Assembly: GCA_944363505.1 (NCBI GenBank)
Contig: CALVUD010000002.1
Coordinates: forward strand, 62,001 to 126,000
Direction of reading: 5' to 3'
From: an uncultured Clostridia bacterium
GTDB taxonomy: Bacteria; Bacillota; Clostridia; Christensenellales; DTU072
Length of the DNA stretch: 64,000 nucleotides
In this document: positions 46,670 through 54,882 of the stretch, in pieces
Position numbering within the stretch: position 1 is the stretch's first letter
Layout: each line of letters starts with the position of its first letter
Notes under the pieces: generated by a model
Told to the model about the DNA's origin: nothing
The model's input: the letters and a program-made list of their open reading frames with translations, nothing else
Database searches by the model: none
Made by a program: the position numbers and the translations under genes

Positions 46670-48577
46670 TTAACTAAGCTCGAAAGCTCCCGTATAAAGC
46701 TTATAGTATCTGCCTTTCTGCGCGATCAGTTCGTCGTGAGAACCGCGCTCTATTATCTCCCCGCCCTCGATAAGGAAGATACAGTCGGAATTTCTGACGG
46801 TTGAAAGCCTGTGCGCGATTATGAAAACCGTCCTGCCGCGCATCAGTCTGTCCATACCCTGTTCTATCAGCGCTTCCGTGCGCGTGTCGATAGATGAAGT
46901 GGCTTCGTCGAGAACCAACACGGGCGGATCCGCCGCCGCGGCGCGCGCTATAGAGAGAAGTTGCCTTTGTCCCTGCGACAGGTTTACGCCGTCCGCCGTC
47001 AGTTCGGTATCGTAGCCGTTTTCCAGCCGTTCGATAAACGACGCGGCGTTGGCAAGTTCCGCCGCTGCCTCCACCTCGGCGTCCGTGGCGTCGCTCCTGC
47101 CGTAACGGATATTGTCGCGCACGCTGCCGGTAAACAGATGCACGTCCTGCAAAACCATCGCCATCGAACGGCGCAGGTCGTCCTTGGCTATTTTTTGGAT
47201 ATTGATACCGTCGTAGCGTATCTTGCCTTCCGTAACGTCGTAAAAACGGTTCAGCAGGTTTGTAATAGTCGTCTTTCCCGCGCCCGTCGAGCCGACAAGC
47301 GCTATCTTACTGCCCGGTTTTACAAGGAAACTGACGTTTTTGAGCACGGGTTTACCGGGTTCGTATTCGAACGACACGTTTTCGAATTCCACCTCGCCTT
47401 TCCATTCCGCGTAAGTGGTCGTATCTGTCATGCGGTGATAATGCTTCCACGCCCATTTTCCCGTTCTGGTATCCGCTTCGGTTATATTGCCCTTTTCGTC
47501 TGTCTCGGCATTGACCAAAGTAACGTATCCGTCGTCGGATTCGGGCGCTTCGTTCAACAGCTTCAGTATTCTCTCCGCGCCGGCGAGCGCCGTCATAACG
47601 CCGTTGAATTGCTGCGAGATCTGGGTCAGCGGCATGGAAAACTGTCTGGACAGCGTCAAAAACGAGATAAGCAGCGGCGCGCCGCCCTCGAGGTGTCCCG
47701 CAGAGATCAGCAACGCGCCCGCAACGGCGGTAACGACGTAATTGATATACGAAAGATTGCCCATTATGGGCATAAGTATCTGAGCGAATGTCTGCGCCGA
47801 AGTTTCGGCTTTGCATAGATCGCCGTTAATTTCTCGGAATCCCTCTATCGTTTTTAGTTCGTGGTTGAACACCTGAACGACTTTCTGCCCCTCGACGTAC
47901 TCCTCGATATAGCCGTTCGCTTTGGCGATCCCCGCCTGTTGCAAAACGAAATATTTACTGCCTTTGCCGCCTATCAGCCCTACGGTGAGTATCATTACGA
48001 CAAGCATGACTATAACGAACAGGGTCAGGAGCGGGCTGTAAACCATCATCAGCACGAATACGCCCACTATCGTGAGTACGCTGTTTACGATATTCGGTAT
48101 GCCGTTGGAGATCATTTCCCTCAACGCGTCGGTATCGGTGGTATAACGCGACATTATTTCGCCGTGAGTGCGTTTGTCGAAATAGGCTATCGGCAGACGC
48201 TCCATTTTCTCGAACATCTGCGTACGCACCGCGTACAGCGTGCCCGTGGACACCGTCAGCAACAGGCGCATACTGATAAATCCGCCCAATGCCCCCACAA
48301 AATATATCGCGAGCATTATCCCGACGTTCTGCCCGAGCAGCATAAGACTCTCCGCGCGCGGAACGCCGGCTTCGACGAAGTTTTCTATCACGGTAAGCGA
48401 GCGGCGCAAAAACACGTTGCCGCCGAGCATCGAGCCTACGTTTACCAATCCCGCCAGAAGCGCCAGCACAATGTGCCAGACGTATTTCTTCATGAATCCG
48501 AGTATCGCGGCAAACGTCTTGAAGGAATTTTCCGGGCGGACGGATTCGGCGCCCGGATGTATTCTACGCGTTTTCAT
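46670..48577 (-). CDS. ABC exporter subunit with complete catalytic site
   Basis: The protein has 635 residues from the ATG at 48577, which has GGGGGTGG just upstream and overlaps the partner gene by 14 nt; a longer frame lacks a ribosome binding site. A type IV (MsbA/Lmr-type) membrane domain with six helices (30-330) is followed by an insertion at about 350-390 and an ATPase domain: GSTGAGKT (429-436), LSQGQ (533-537) and LDEAT with catalytic Glu558. With the partner (degenerate site) it should form a heterodimeric exporter of the BmrCD/LmrCD type. The substrate is unknown. Confidence 0.92.
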   Translation of the reverse strand: MKTRRIHPGAESVRPENSFKTFAAILGFMKKYVWHIVLALLAGLVNVGSMLGGNVFLRRSLTVIENFVEAGVPRAESLMLLGQNVGIMLAIYFVGALGGFISMRLLLTVSTGTLYAVRTQMFEKMERLPIAYFDKRTHGEIMSRYTTDTDALREMISNGIPNIVNSVLTIVGVFVLMMVYSPLLTLFVIVMLVVMILTVGLIGGKGSKYFVLQQAGIAKANGYIEEYVEGQKVVQVFNHELKTIEGFREINGDLCKAETSAQTFAQILMPIMGNLSYINYVVTAVAGALLISAGHLEGGAPLLISFLTLSRQFSMPLTQISQQFNGVMTALAGAERILKLLNEAPESDDGYVTLVNAETDEKGNITEADTRTGKWAWKHYHRMTDTTTYAEWKGEVEFENVSFEYEPGKPVLKNVSFLVKPGSKIALVGSTGAGKTTITNLLNRFYDVTEGKIRYDGINIQKIAKDDLRRSMAMVLQDVHLFTGSVRDNIRYGRSDATDAEVEAAAELANAASFIERLENGYDTELTADGVNLSQGQRQLLSIARAAAADPPVLVLDEATSSIDTRTEALIEQGMDRLMRGRTVFIIAHRLSTVRNSDCIFLIEGGEIIERGSHDELIAQKGRYYKLYTGAFELS

Positions 48578-50342
48578 CGTCCACCCCCTTATTTTGGGAA
48601 ATACAAACTTCTCTGTAGATTTCGTTCGATTCAAAAAGCTTTCGGTGAGTGCCGACAGCAGATATTTTGCCGCCGTCCATCACTACGATTTCGTCCGCAT
48701 CCATGACCGAGGACACGCGCTGAGCGATGATTATGACGGTCATGTCCTTGAAAAACTGTTTTAAAGCCGTGCGGATCTTGGCGTCCGTCATAGTGTCCAC
48801 CGCCGAAGTCGAATCGTCGAGGATCATGATCTTGGGCTTTTTCAGGAGCGCCCTGGCAATGCAAAGACGCTGTTTCTGCCCGCCGGAAAGGTTGACGCCG
48901 CCCTGTCCGAGGTCGGTGTCCAGTCCGTCGGGGAAACGGTTTATGAACTCGTCCGCGTTCGCCGCCGCCGCGGCATTCATCAGTTCCTCGTCGGTGGCTG
49001 ATTCGTCGCCCCATTTCAGGTTGTCGCGGATAGTACCCGAAAACAGTACGTTTTTCTGAAGCACCATGGCGACGCTTTCCCTTAGATTTTTAACGGGATA
49101 CCGCTTTACGTTTCTGCCGTCAACTTCGACAGCGCCCCCCGAAACGTCGTAAAGCCTGGGGATAAGCTGTACAAGGGTGGTTTTCGCGCTGCCCGTACCG
49201 CCGATTATTCCTATGACTTCGCCCGATCCGATGTCCAGATCGAGTCCGTCCAACACGTTTTTATCGCCGTTCGAGGCGTATGCGAAAGATACGTTCTTGA
49301 AAGAAATCGAACCGCTTTCGACGTGAAGACCTTCTTCCGCTTCGGAGTCGTCGATGGATGGTTTTTCCTTTAAAACTTCGGTCGCGCGCGCTGCGGAAGC
49401 GCTGCTTATCACGAGATTTACGAAAATCATCGCCACCATTACCAGCGAAATAAGTATCTGATTGACGTAAGAAATAAACGAGGTCAGGTCGCCTATCGTC
49501 ATCGGCGAGGAAGCGTTGATTATTTCGCGTCCTCCCATCAGGACCACCGCGACCATGCAAGCGAACATGATAAACTGCATGGCGGGCTGACCGTAAACCA
49601 GCAATCTTTCGGCTTTGACCTGAGTTTCGCGCACTTTTTCGGCGGCGTCCCTGAATTTTTCGGTTTCGTGATCTTCTTTGACGAACGCCTTTACGACGCG
49701 TATCCCGATAAGGTTTTCCTGAACGGTGGAGTTCATCTTGTCGAAACGCTTGAACATCTGCCTGAACAGCGGGAACGCGATCATGCCTATTCCGACCAGC
49801 GCCGCCGCCATTATCGGCGCTACGACTATAAATATCATTGCGATGCGGTAGTTGATGGATACGGATACCGCGATACTCATGACGAACATCAACGGCGCGC
49901 GGAAAGCTATCCTTATCAGCATTGCGTATGCGTTGCGTATGAACGTAACGTCGGTCGTCAGCCTGGTAACCAGGCTGCCCGTCGAGAATTTATCCACGTT
50001 GGCAAACGAAAAACTCTGTATCTTTTCAAAAAGCGAAGCGCGCAGGTTTTTCGCAAAACCCATGGAAGCCACCGCGGCGAATCTCGCAGAAAGCGCTCCC
50101 GCAACGAGCGCAAGAAACGCATACGCCAGCATTATGCCGCCGTGCGTCCATACCGCGCCCATGTCGCCCAAGGCTATCCCGTCGTCCACCAGTCTGCCCA
50201 TCTCGCGCGGGATCAATACTTCCAAAACGACCTCGGCAATGACGAACAAGGGAGCGAGCACGCTGGGCACTATATACCCGCGCACGTTTTCGGCGAGTAG
50301 CTTCAGGCTGACAGTCTGTTTAGGCGTCTTATTCTTTTTCAT
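48564..50342 (-). CDS. ABC exporter subunit with degenerate catalytic site
   Basis: The 592-residue protein has a six-helix exporter membrane domain (20-320) and an ATPase domain: GGTGSAKT (381-388), LSGGQ (485-489), and LDDST at 508-512, where Asp510 stands in place of the catalytic Glu. Asymmetric sites are typical of heterodimeric exporters, where one composite ATP site is slow or inactive. GGAGG precedes the ATG. It overlaps the esterase gene upstream by 14 nt and its partner downstream by 14 nt, so all three are likely made together. Confidence 0.92.
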   Translation of the reverse strand: MKKNKTPKQTVSLKLLAENVRGYIVPSVLAPLFVIAEVVLEVLIPREMGRLVDDGIALGDMGAVWTHGGIMLAYAFLALVAGALSARFAAVASMGFAKNLRASLFEKIQSFSFANVDKFSTGSLVTRLTTDVTFIRNAYAMLIRIAFRAPLMFVMSIAVSVSINYRIAMIFIVVAPIMAAALVGIGMIAFPLFRQMFKRFDKMNSTVQENLIGIRVVKAFVKEDHETEKFRDAAEKVRETQVKAERLLVYGQPAMQFIMFACMVAVVLMGGREIINASSPMTIGDLTSFISYVNQILISLVMVAMIFVNLVISSASAARATEVLKEKPSIDDSEAEEGLHVESGSISFKNVSFAYASNGDKNVLDGLDLDIGSGEVIGIIGGTGSAKTTLVQLIPRLYDVSGGAVEVDGRNVKRYPVKNLRESVAMVLQKNVLFSGTIRDNLKWGDESATDEELMNAAAAANADEFINRFPDGLDTDLGQGGVNLSGGQKQRLCIARALLKKPKIMILDDSTSAVDTMTDAKIRTALKQFFKDMTVIIIAQRVSSVMDADEIVVMDGGKISAVGTHRKLFESNEIYREVCISQNKGVDDENA

Positions 50343-51270
50343 TTCCGCCTCCGTCCGAACCGCCGTCCGATTTGGAATCGGTAACTGACTTTAAAAACTC
50401 GTCCGCAAACGCCAGTATCTTTGGAGTTCCGGGCATGAACGGGAACAAATGCGTGCAATGCGCGTCCCCTTTTTCCCTCGCGGTGTACAGATAATACGGA
50501 ACGCCCGCGTTTTTCAGCGCTTCGATCATCGCAACTTCCTGACCGCCGCAGAACATATCTTTATTCCCGACCACCATTCCGACAGGACCCCAGTCGCCGT
50601 TTACGCTGAGCGTAAGGTCGACGATATCGTCCGGAAACGGAAAGTCCTCCTCTTTAGCGCTGCCGAACAGACACACGCCGATGTCCTCGGTTATACCCAT
50701 AGGCGCGGGGTTTTCCAGACACTTTACGGGATTGAACGGCGAAAAGAAGGTCAAAAGCGCAACGGGCTTTTTACCGGTATAATCCGGTAACCCCGCCTTG
50801 CGCCCGAGTTGCTCCGAAAACGCTGCCGCATAAGCGTATGCCGCGTAATATCCGCCCGCCGAATCTCCCGTCAGGATCAGCCTGTCCAAATCCATCGGAA
50901 AGCTGTCGGAGAACTTTTCGAGGGCGTTCAGCGCCCTGATGCAGTCCGCGCTCCCTTCGGGAAAACGCTCGTCGGGCGCAAGAGAATAATCGACGTTAAC
51001 CACAAAAAAACCGCGGGCAGCAAAACGTCTCGCGATCCCCGAACGGTAACGCTTCCCTCCGCAGACGAATCCCCCGCCGTGTACGTTAAACAGGACGGGA
51101 AGCCTTTTCCCGTCCGCCTTGTCGGGCGCAAAGTAGAAATCCATTCTGCGGCGTTTCCCTTCTCCGTACCTCAGATTCCTGACGACCTCGGTTTTACCGT
51201 ACCTTACCGCATTGCGCAGAGGGTGGTTCAGGATATCGCTGACTTTAAAAAACACGCGCGATATATGCAT
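50329..51270 (-). CDS. HSL-family esterase/lipase, leaderless
   Basis: The 313-residue alpha/beta hydrolase has HGGG (64-67) as oxyanion hole and GDSAGG (135-140) with nucleophile Ser137, the hormone-sensitive-lipase family pattern. DYSLAPDERFPEG is also typical. The catalytic Asp and His lie in the last third (GVPYYLYTAREKGDAHCTHL). It probably hydrolyses short acyl or acetyl esters in the cytoplasm. ATG at 51270 sits 6 nt after TAAAAT with no Shine-Dalgarno, so its mRNA looks leaderless. First gene of the ABC-exporter operon. Confidence 0.85.
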   Translation of the reverse strand: MHISRVFFKVSDILNHPLRNAVRYGKTEVVRNLRYGEGKRRRMDFYFAPDKADGKRLPVLFNVHGGGFVCGGKRYRSGIARRFAARGFFVVNVDYSLAPDERFPEGSADCIRALNALEKFSDSFPMDLDRLILTGDSAGGYYAAYAYAAAFSEQLGRKAGLPDYTGKKPVALLTFFSPFNPVKCLENPAPMGITEDIGVCLFGSAKEEDFPFPDDIVDLTLSVNGDWGPVGMVVGNKDMFCGGQEVAMIEALKNAGVPYYLYTAREKGDAHCTHLFPFMPGTPKILAFADEFLKSVTDSKSDGGSDGGGNEKE

Positions 51271-51276
51271 ACGTAT

Positions 51277-51305
51277 ATTTTATATGTATTATCGTATTAT
51301 GTCAA
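51277..51305 (-). promoter_or_regulatory. Promoter of the esterase-ABC operon, adjacent to the ATG
   Basis: TTGACA (51300-51305), a 17-nt spacer and TAAAAT (51277-51282) are followed after exactly 6 nt by the ATG at 51268-51270. Confidence 0.85.
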
Positions 51306-51371
51306 CCCAAAAGCGTATCGGCAGCGCTTACCCGCGACCGCTTTCGGCGCGCTGTTTAGCGGATCACGTCG

Positions 51372-51400
51372 AAAAAAGAAAGCCCTGTTTAAGGACTTTC
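51372..51400 (-). terminator. Intrinsic terminator of pheA
   Basis: On the minus strand the 9-bp stem GAAAGTCCT/AGGGCTTTC (51392-51400 with 51378-51386, one G-U) is followed by TTTTTT. It separates pheA from the esterase promoter. Confidence 0.85.
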
Positions 51401-51423
51401 CGTTTTTGACAACCCGTGCGTTA

Positions 51424-52563
51424 TTACACTTCGTGATAAGCTCCCAGGAATACGAATTTGACGCACTCCGTCTCCAGTTCCGACAACAGATTTTTGACTT
51501 CTTCTTTGTCCACGCGAGCCTCGAAATCGAAATAGAACGCAAATTCGAAATCGGTGTTCCCTATAGGTCTGCTTTCCAGTTTGGTCAGGTTCAGCCCGAG
51601 AGTCGAAAATTTATTCAAAATGCGATTCAGGCTACCGGCTTCGTGCGGAAGGTTTACCATAATGCTGATTTTGTCGGAATCTTCGAATAAATGCAGATCC
51701 TTGGAAATAGCTATGAACCGCGTATAATTGACGTTGTTGTTCTGGATATTCGGCTGTAAAATTTTAAGCCCGTATATGCCTGCGCAGGATTCGGAAGCGA
51801 TGCAGGCGGCGCCCTTCGAAGCGCTGTCTTTCAGCATGCGCGCGGCGACCGCGGTATTTTCGACCACCGTTATTTTTACGTTGCCGAGACTTTTAAGAAA
51901 GTCGGAGCATTGATCCAGCGCCTGCTGGTGAGAAAAGATCTCGGTAACGTCTTCGGCGTCCGTTCCCGCCTTTGCCATAAGGTAATGCTGGACCCTAAGC
52001 CTTATCGCGCGAAGAATGTAACAACTGTGTTTGCGCATCAGGTCGTACACGGCGTTGACGGATCCCACGGAGCTGTTTTCTATCGGCAATACGCCGTAAT
52101 CGCAAAGTCCTCTTTCCACGGCGCCGAACACCGCATCCCAATCTTTAAAATAAAGGATGTCGTTGATCGGGAACATTTTGTCGGCGGCAATCTGCGCGTA
52201 TGCTCCCGCAACCCCCTGACACGCCACGGTGGCGGAAACGGGAAACGCTTCCTTGCCTTTTGCCAGAGTGGCGTCCAACAAGGAGCGGATGGAAGAAGGT
52301 ATCCCCGCGCTCTGCGCCCCGTATGCGCGAGCGGTATTGAACAAAGTGTCGTACAACTGTTTCGCGTACATTTTCATGTTTTCGGGCATATCGCGGGTAA
52401 CGCGGTTGACCGTGGCTTTTTCCACCAGAGTTCCGTCGGTACTCGATACGTCGCGGTCGGGATCCGCCGACATTATCGCCGCAAGTTCCATACGCTTTTT
52501 ATAAAGCGCCGCGATCTCGTCGTCGACGGCGTCGATTTTGATTTTTGCCTCCGTTGCCTTCAT
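51424..52563 (-). CDS. pheA: Bifunctional chorismate mutase / prephenate dehydratase
   Basis: The 379-residue protein has an AroQ-type chorismate mutase domain (1-85, DAVDDEIAALYKKRMELA), a prephenate dehydratase domain with QGVAGAYAQ (116-124), LPIENSSVGSV (159-169) and NYTRFIAI, and a C-terminal ACT domain (from about 295) with the Phe-binding ESRP motif. It makes phenylpyruvate from chorismate and is expected to be inhibited by Phe. AAGGAG lies 6 nt before the ATG. Upstream are a Phe-rich leader peptide and attenuator, so transcription should respond to charged tRNA-Phe. Confidence 0.96.
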   Translation of the reverse strand: MKATEAKIKIDAVDDEIAALYKKRMELAAIMSADPDRDVSSTDGTLVEKATVNRVTRDMPENMKMYAKQLYDTLFNTARAYGAQSAGIPSSIRSLLDATLAKGKEAFPVSATVACQGVAGAYAQIAADKMFPINDILYFKDWDAVFGAVERGLCDYGVLPIENSSVGSVNAVYDLMRKHSCYILRAIRLRVQHYLMAKAGTDAEDVTEIFSHQQALDQCSDFLKSLGNVKITVVENTAVAARMLKDSASKGAACIASESCAGIYGLKILQPNIQNNNVNYTRFIAISKDLHLFEDSDKISIMVNLPHEAGSLNRILNKFSTLGLNLTKLESRPIGNTDFEFAFYFDFEARVDKEEVKNLLSELETECVKFVFLGAYHEV

Positions 52564-52577
52564 GTTTCGTCTCCTTG

Positions 52578-52604
52578 AAAAAAGCCGCCCCTTTCGGTGC
52601 GGCT
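52578..52604 (-). terminator. pheA attenuator terminator (regions 3:4)
   Basis: On the minus strand AGCCGCACC and GGGGCGGCT pair around a GAAA tetraloop (9 positions, one A-G mismatch) and run into TTTTTT (52583-52578). It lies between the leader peptide stop and pheA. Its 5' arm is also complementary to region 2 of the leader, so it is conditional. Confidence 0.92.
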
Positions 52605-52688
52605 AAGTTATTGCTTTCTTTTTTTGCGCACCTTTACGCGTTTGCCTTTTGACAACCGATAAATCCGAAAAAGCTAAAGCTAAAGGTG
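52596..52688 (-). promoter_or_regulatory. pheA ribosome-mediated attenuator with alternative pairings
   Basis: Region 1 CACCTTTA (52681-52688, within the Phe codons) pairs with region 2 TAAAGGTG (52629-52636), 8 bp. Region 2 GGTGCG (52627-52632) pairs with region 3 CGCACC (52596-52601), 6 bp. Region 3 pairs with region 4 as terminator. The leader stop codon TAA lies inside region 2. A ribosome stalled at Phe codons masks region 1 and favours 2:3 (antitermination); one reaching the stop masks region 2 and favours 3:4. Confidence 0.88.
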
Positions 52689-52702
52689 AATTCTTTTTTC
52701 AT
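52634..52702 (-). CDS. pheL: Phenylalanine leader peptide of pheA
   Basis: A 22-codon frame starts MKKEFTFSFSFFGFIG and ends in TAA. Six residues are Phe (5, 7, 9, 11, 12 and 14), all in the first 14 codons. It lies between promoter and pheA and overlaps regions 1 and 2 of the attenuator. There is no Shine-Dalgarno; the ATG is 6 nt after the -10 box. The peptide itself is presumably non-functional and serves as a sensor of Phe-tRNA. Its function is analogous to enterobacterial pheL, without sequence identity beyond the Phe run. Confidence 0.88.
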   Translation of the reverse strand: MKKEFTFSFSFFGFIGCQKANA

Positions 52703-52708
52703 AATCAA

Positions 52709-52737
52709 ATGATATTCCATTCGCTCCGTTTTGTCAA
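52709..52737 (-). promoter_or_regulatory. pheA promoter, adjacent to the leader-peptide ATG
   Basis: TTGACA (52732-52737), a 17-nt spacer and TATCAT (52709-52714) are followed after exactly 6 nt by the ATG at 52700-52702. An inverted repeat GTCAA-N4-TTGAC (52733-52746) overlaps the -35. Confidence 0.85.
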
Positions 52738-52751
52738 CGGTTTGACGTAAA

Positions 52752-53987
52752 TTACCCCTCGTATATGGGCAAAGTCGAGCCGCCGTAAGGCATTACGTAA
52801 ACAGTCGAGTCCTCGCCGTGCTTAGCGCTTGCCGCCGCCATGGCGTCGTCCAGCGATTTGAACGGAACGAATCCCATCGACCTTACGAAACCGTCGTCAA
52901 GCTCGGAAACCAGATATATATCGGCTTTTTTCATTACCATAGCCACCGCGGCGGCCTTGTGCGCGCCGAGTTTGAATTCCTTACGGATATTCTCTATCAT
53001 TTCGTCGGGCGAATAAGAGGTCATCCATTTTTCGAACAGCGCGCTGCCCAACCCCTCCTTGCATCCGGCAAGCCATATGATGGTCCCGCCTGTTTTGACG
53101 GCGTGTTTGGAATTGTCGAGAGCTTTCTGCGCCTGATACATGTTCTGATCTTTGGGATAACCGCCCGCGCTGACAACGACGATATCCGCCTGCTCGGTAA
53201 CCGGTATGCGGTAAAGCTTGTCCAAAAACTTCACTCCCTCCCTGTGCGCCAGCGTAACGTCGCCCGCAACCGCGTAAATTATTTGCTTGTGTTCGTCCAA
53301 AACCGCGTTCATTATGTAATCCACGCCGAGCATGTCGGCGGCTTCCTCGATGTCGCGTCTGACGGGAGAGCCGATGTTGCCCGCATACGATAAGGGACTG
53401 GTCATCATCTTGTGATTTACCTGGATAGCCGCGGGAGTGGATACACCGGGCATAATAGCCTTTGCTCCGCCCGAATAGCCCGCAAAATAATGATACTCGA
53501 TATTGCCCGTGGCAATTACGAAATCGGCGTCCGCGACGCGCGTAAAAATGTCTACGGGCGTTCCCGCCGAGGTGAATCCGAGACGGCGGGTGTCGTCGGG
53601 ATCGGAATCCACGCATTCGAGCCTGTCGTACAACGCACCCGCAAGATGACGCTTTTCTTCTTCGGTATGCTTTCGGTGCGAACCCAGTCCGAACACTATG
53701 AATATGTCGTCGTCAGGAACACCCGCGCGGTTCAGGCGCTCGACTACCGGCGGCAAAGCCACTGCCGAAGGCATGGGTCTGGTGATGTCGGAAGCGATGA
53801 TACACACTTTTTGTCCTTTTACGACCTTGTCTTCGAGTTTCACCTCTCCTATCGGATGATCGAGCGCATACTCGACCGCTTCCGCGCCGCGACGCGGCGC
53901 CGTAACCGGATTGGGTTCGAAAACTCCTAACAGCCTTTTTTCGGGCACGTCGAATTCCAAAACGCCCGTATCGTATCCTATCTGCAT
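52752..53987 (-). CDS. larA: LarA-family nickel-pincer-type racemase/epimerase
   Basis: The 411-residue protein has the LarA (DUF2088) fold. Counterparts of the lactate racemase active-site residues are present: His104 in FGLGSHRKH, His166 and Lys176 in EYHYFAGYSGGAKAIMPG, and His192 in NHKMM; SDITRPMP (66-73) is the N-terminal hallmark. In characterised LarA the Lys binds the nickel-pincer cofactor made by LarB, LarC and LarE, none of which are in this window. The substrate may be lactate or another 2-hydroxy acid. CGGGAG precedes the ATG. It is the last gene of the surface-protein operon. Confidence 0.88.
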   Translation of the reverse strand: MQIGYDTGVLEFDVPEKRLLGVFEPNPVTAPRRGAEAVEYALDHPIGEVKLEDKVVKGQKVCIIASDITRPMPSAVALPPVVERLNRAGVPDDDIFIVFGLGSHRKHTEEEKRHLAGALYDRLECVDSDPDDTRRLGFTSAGTPVDIFTRVADADFVIATGNIEYHYFAGYSGGAKAIMPGVSTPAAIQVNHKMMTSPLSYAGNIGSPVRRDIEEAADMLGVDYIMNAVLDEHKQIIYAVAGDVTLAHREGVKFLDKLYRIPVTEQADIVVVSAGGYPKDQNMYQAQKALDNSKHAVKTGGTIIWLAGCKEGLGSALFEKWMTSYSPDEMIENIRKEFKLGAHKAAAVAMVMKKADIYLVSELDDGFVRSMGFVPFKSLDDAMAAASAKHGEDSTVYVMPYGGSTLPIYEG

Positions 53988-54003
53988 ATCACGGCTCCCG
54001 CAA

Positions 54004-54882
54004 TCAGAATCTGTCGCGCGGATCTATCACCCGCTCGTCGATGTAATATTTACGTTTTGCTACGTTAAAGTATCCCGTCATGGCAATCGCGCTGTAGGTT
54101 ACGAACGCGGAAGGCAATACCACTATCGGAACAATCCCGAGAGTTTCCACCGCCGTAACGACGACCGCGCCGCCGACAAATATCAGCATAAACAATACGG
54201 AGGGATAAATTTCTTTTACATAAGCCCAGTCGAAACGGTAAAAGAAAGCTCTGACCGACTTTTTGAAGGTCAGGTTGTCGGCAATCATTTCGGGTATCCA
54301 CCTGGCGGTCAAAGACATTCTGAACGCAATCAGGGCGATGATGACCAAAATGGCGATAGCTACTCCCGCTACGCCTATGGCTCCGCCCAGCCAGTTTGCG
54401 AAAAAACCGCCGCCTATCAGTATCGCGAGATCCGTCGGAGCGGTAACGGCGGTATACGTCAACGCCAGCAAAGCGGCTTTTCCGCCCGTGGATACCGTGG
54501 CGTTGATGAATCCGCAGTTGAAGTTGGCGCTCATTTTGTTATACAAGTAAAAAGACACGGGCACCGTCGCAAAGGAAACGCCGAGTCTTAAAAACACATA
54601 CAATAAAACATACAGGATAGCTGCCCTGGTCAGCGAATCGATATTCTCGCTGACGAACCGGTCTATCGAGCCGCCCCTGTGCCCTATGCCGAACAATGCG
54701 GCGACGTCGTCCTCGAGTTCTGCCAGAAGGTCTACGTCGGAATCCACCGCTTCGATGATAGGTTCGGTGATCGCGCTGAAAAGCGCGAATCCTACCAGCA
54801 GTAAAACGGTGGTATAAATCAGTACTTTCAGTATCAGTCCTGCGTTGGATACGGTAAGCGATAACGAATGTCTTAAGTTCAT
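54004..54882 (-). CDS. Polytopic membrane protein, unknown
   Basis: The 292-residue protein has about six hydrophobic segments, from about 15-35 through 245-270, with a short acidic loop (DSDVDLLAELEDDVAALFG) after the first. No transporter signature is recognised. GGAGG precedes the ATG, which overlaps the TGA of the upstream membrane gene by 4 nt. Its layout, length and six-helix pattern mirror the upstream protein, so the two may be distant paralogues or form a complex. The function is unknown. Confidence 0.7.
   Translation of the reverse strand: MNLRHSLSLTVSNAGLILKVLIYTTVLLLVGFALFSAITEPIIEAVDSDVDLLAELEDDVAALFGIGHRGGSIDRFVSENIDSLTRAAILYVLLYVFLRLGVSFATVPVSFYLYNKMSANFNCGFINATVSTGGKAALLALTYTAVTAPTDLAILIGGGFFANWLGGAIGVAGVAIAILVIIALIAFRMSLTARWIPEMIADNLTFKKSVRAFFYRFDWAYVKEIYPSVLFMLIFVGGAVVVTAVETLGIVPIVVLPSAFVTYSAIAMTGYFNVAKRKYYIDERVIDPRDRF

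Noticed and set aside
52564..52751. T-box upstream of pheA
   Set aside because: The leader is short and encodes a Phe-rich peptide; no T-box bulge sequence is visible.
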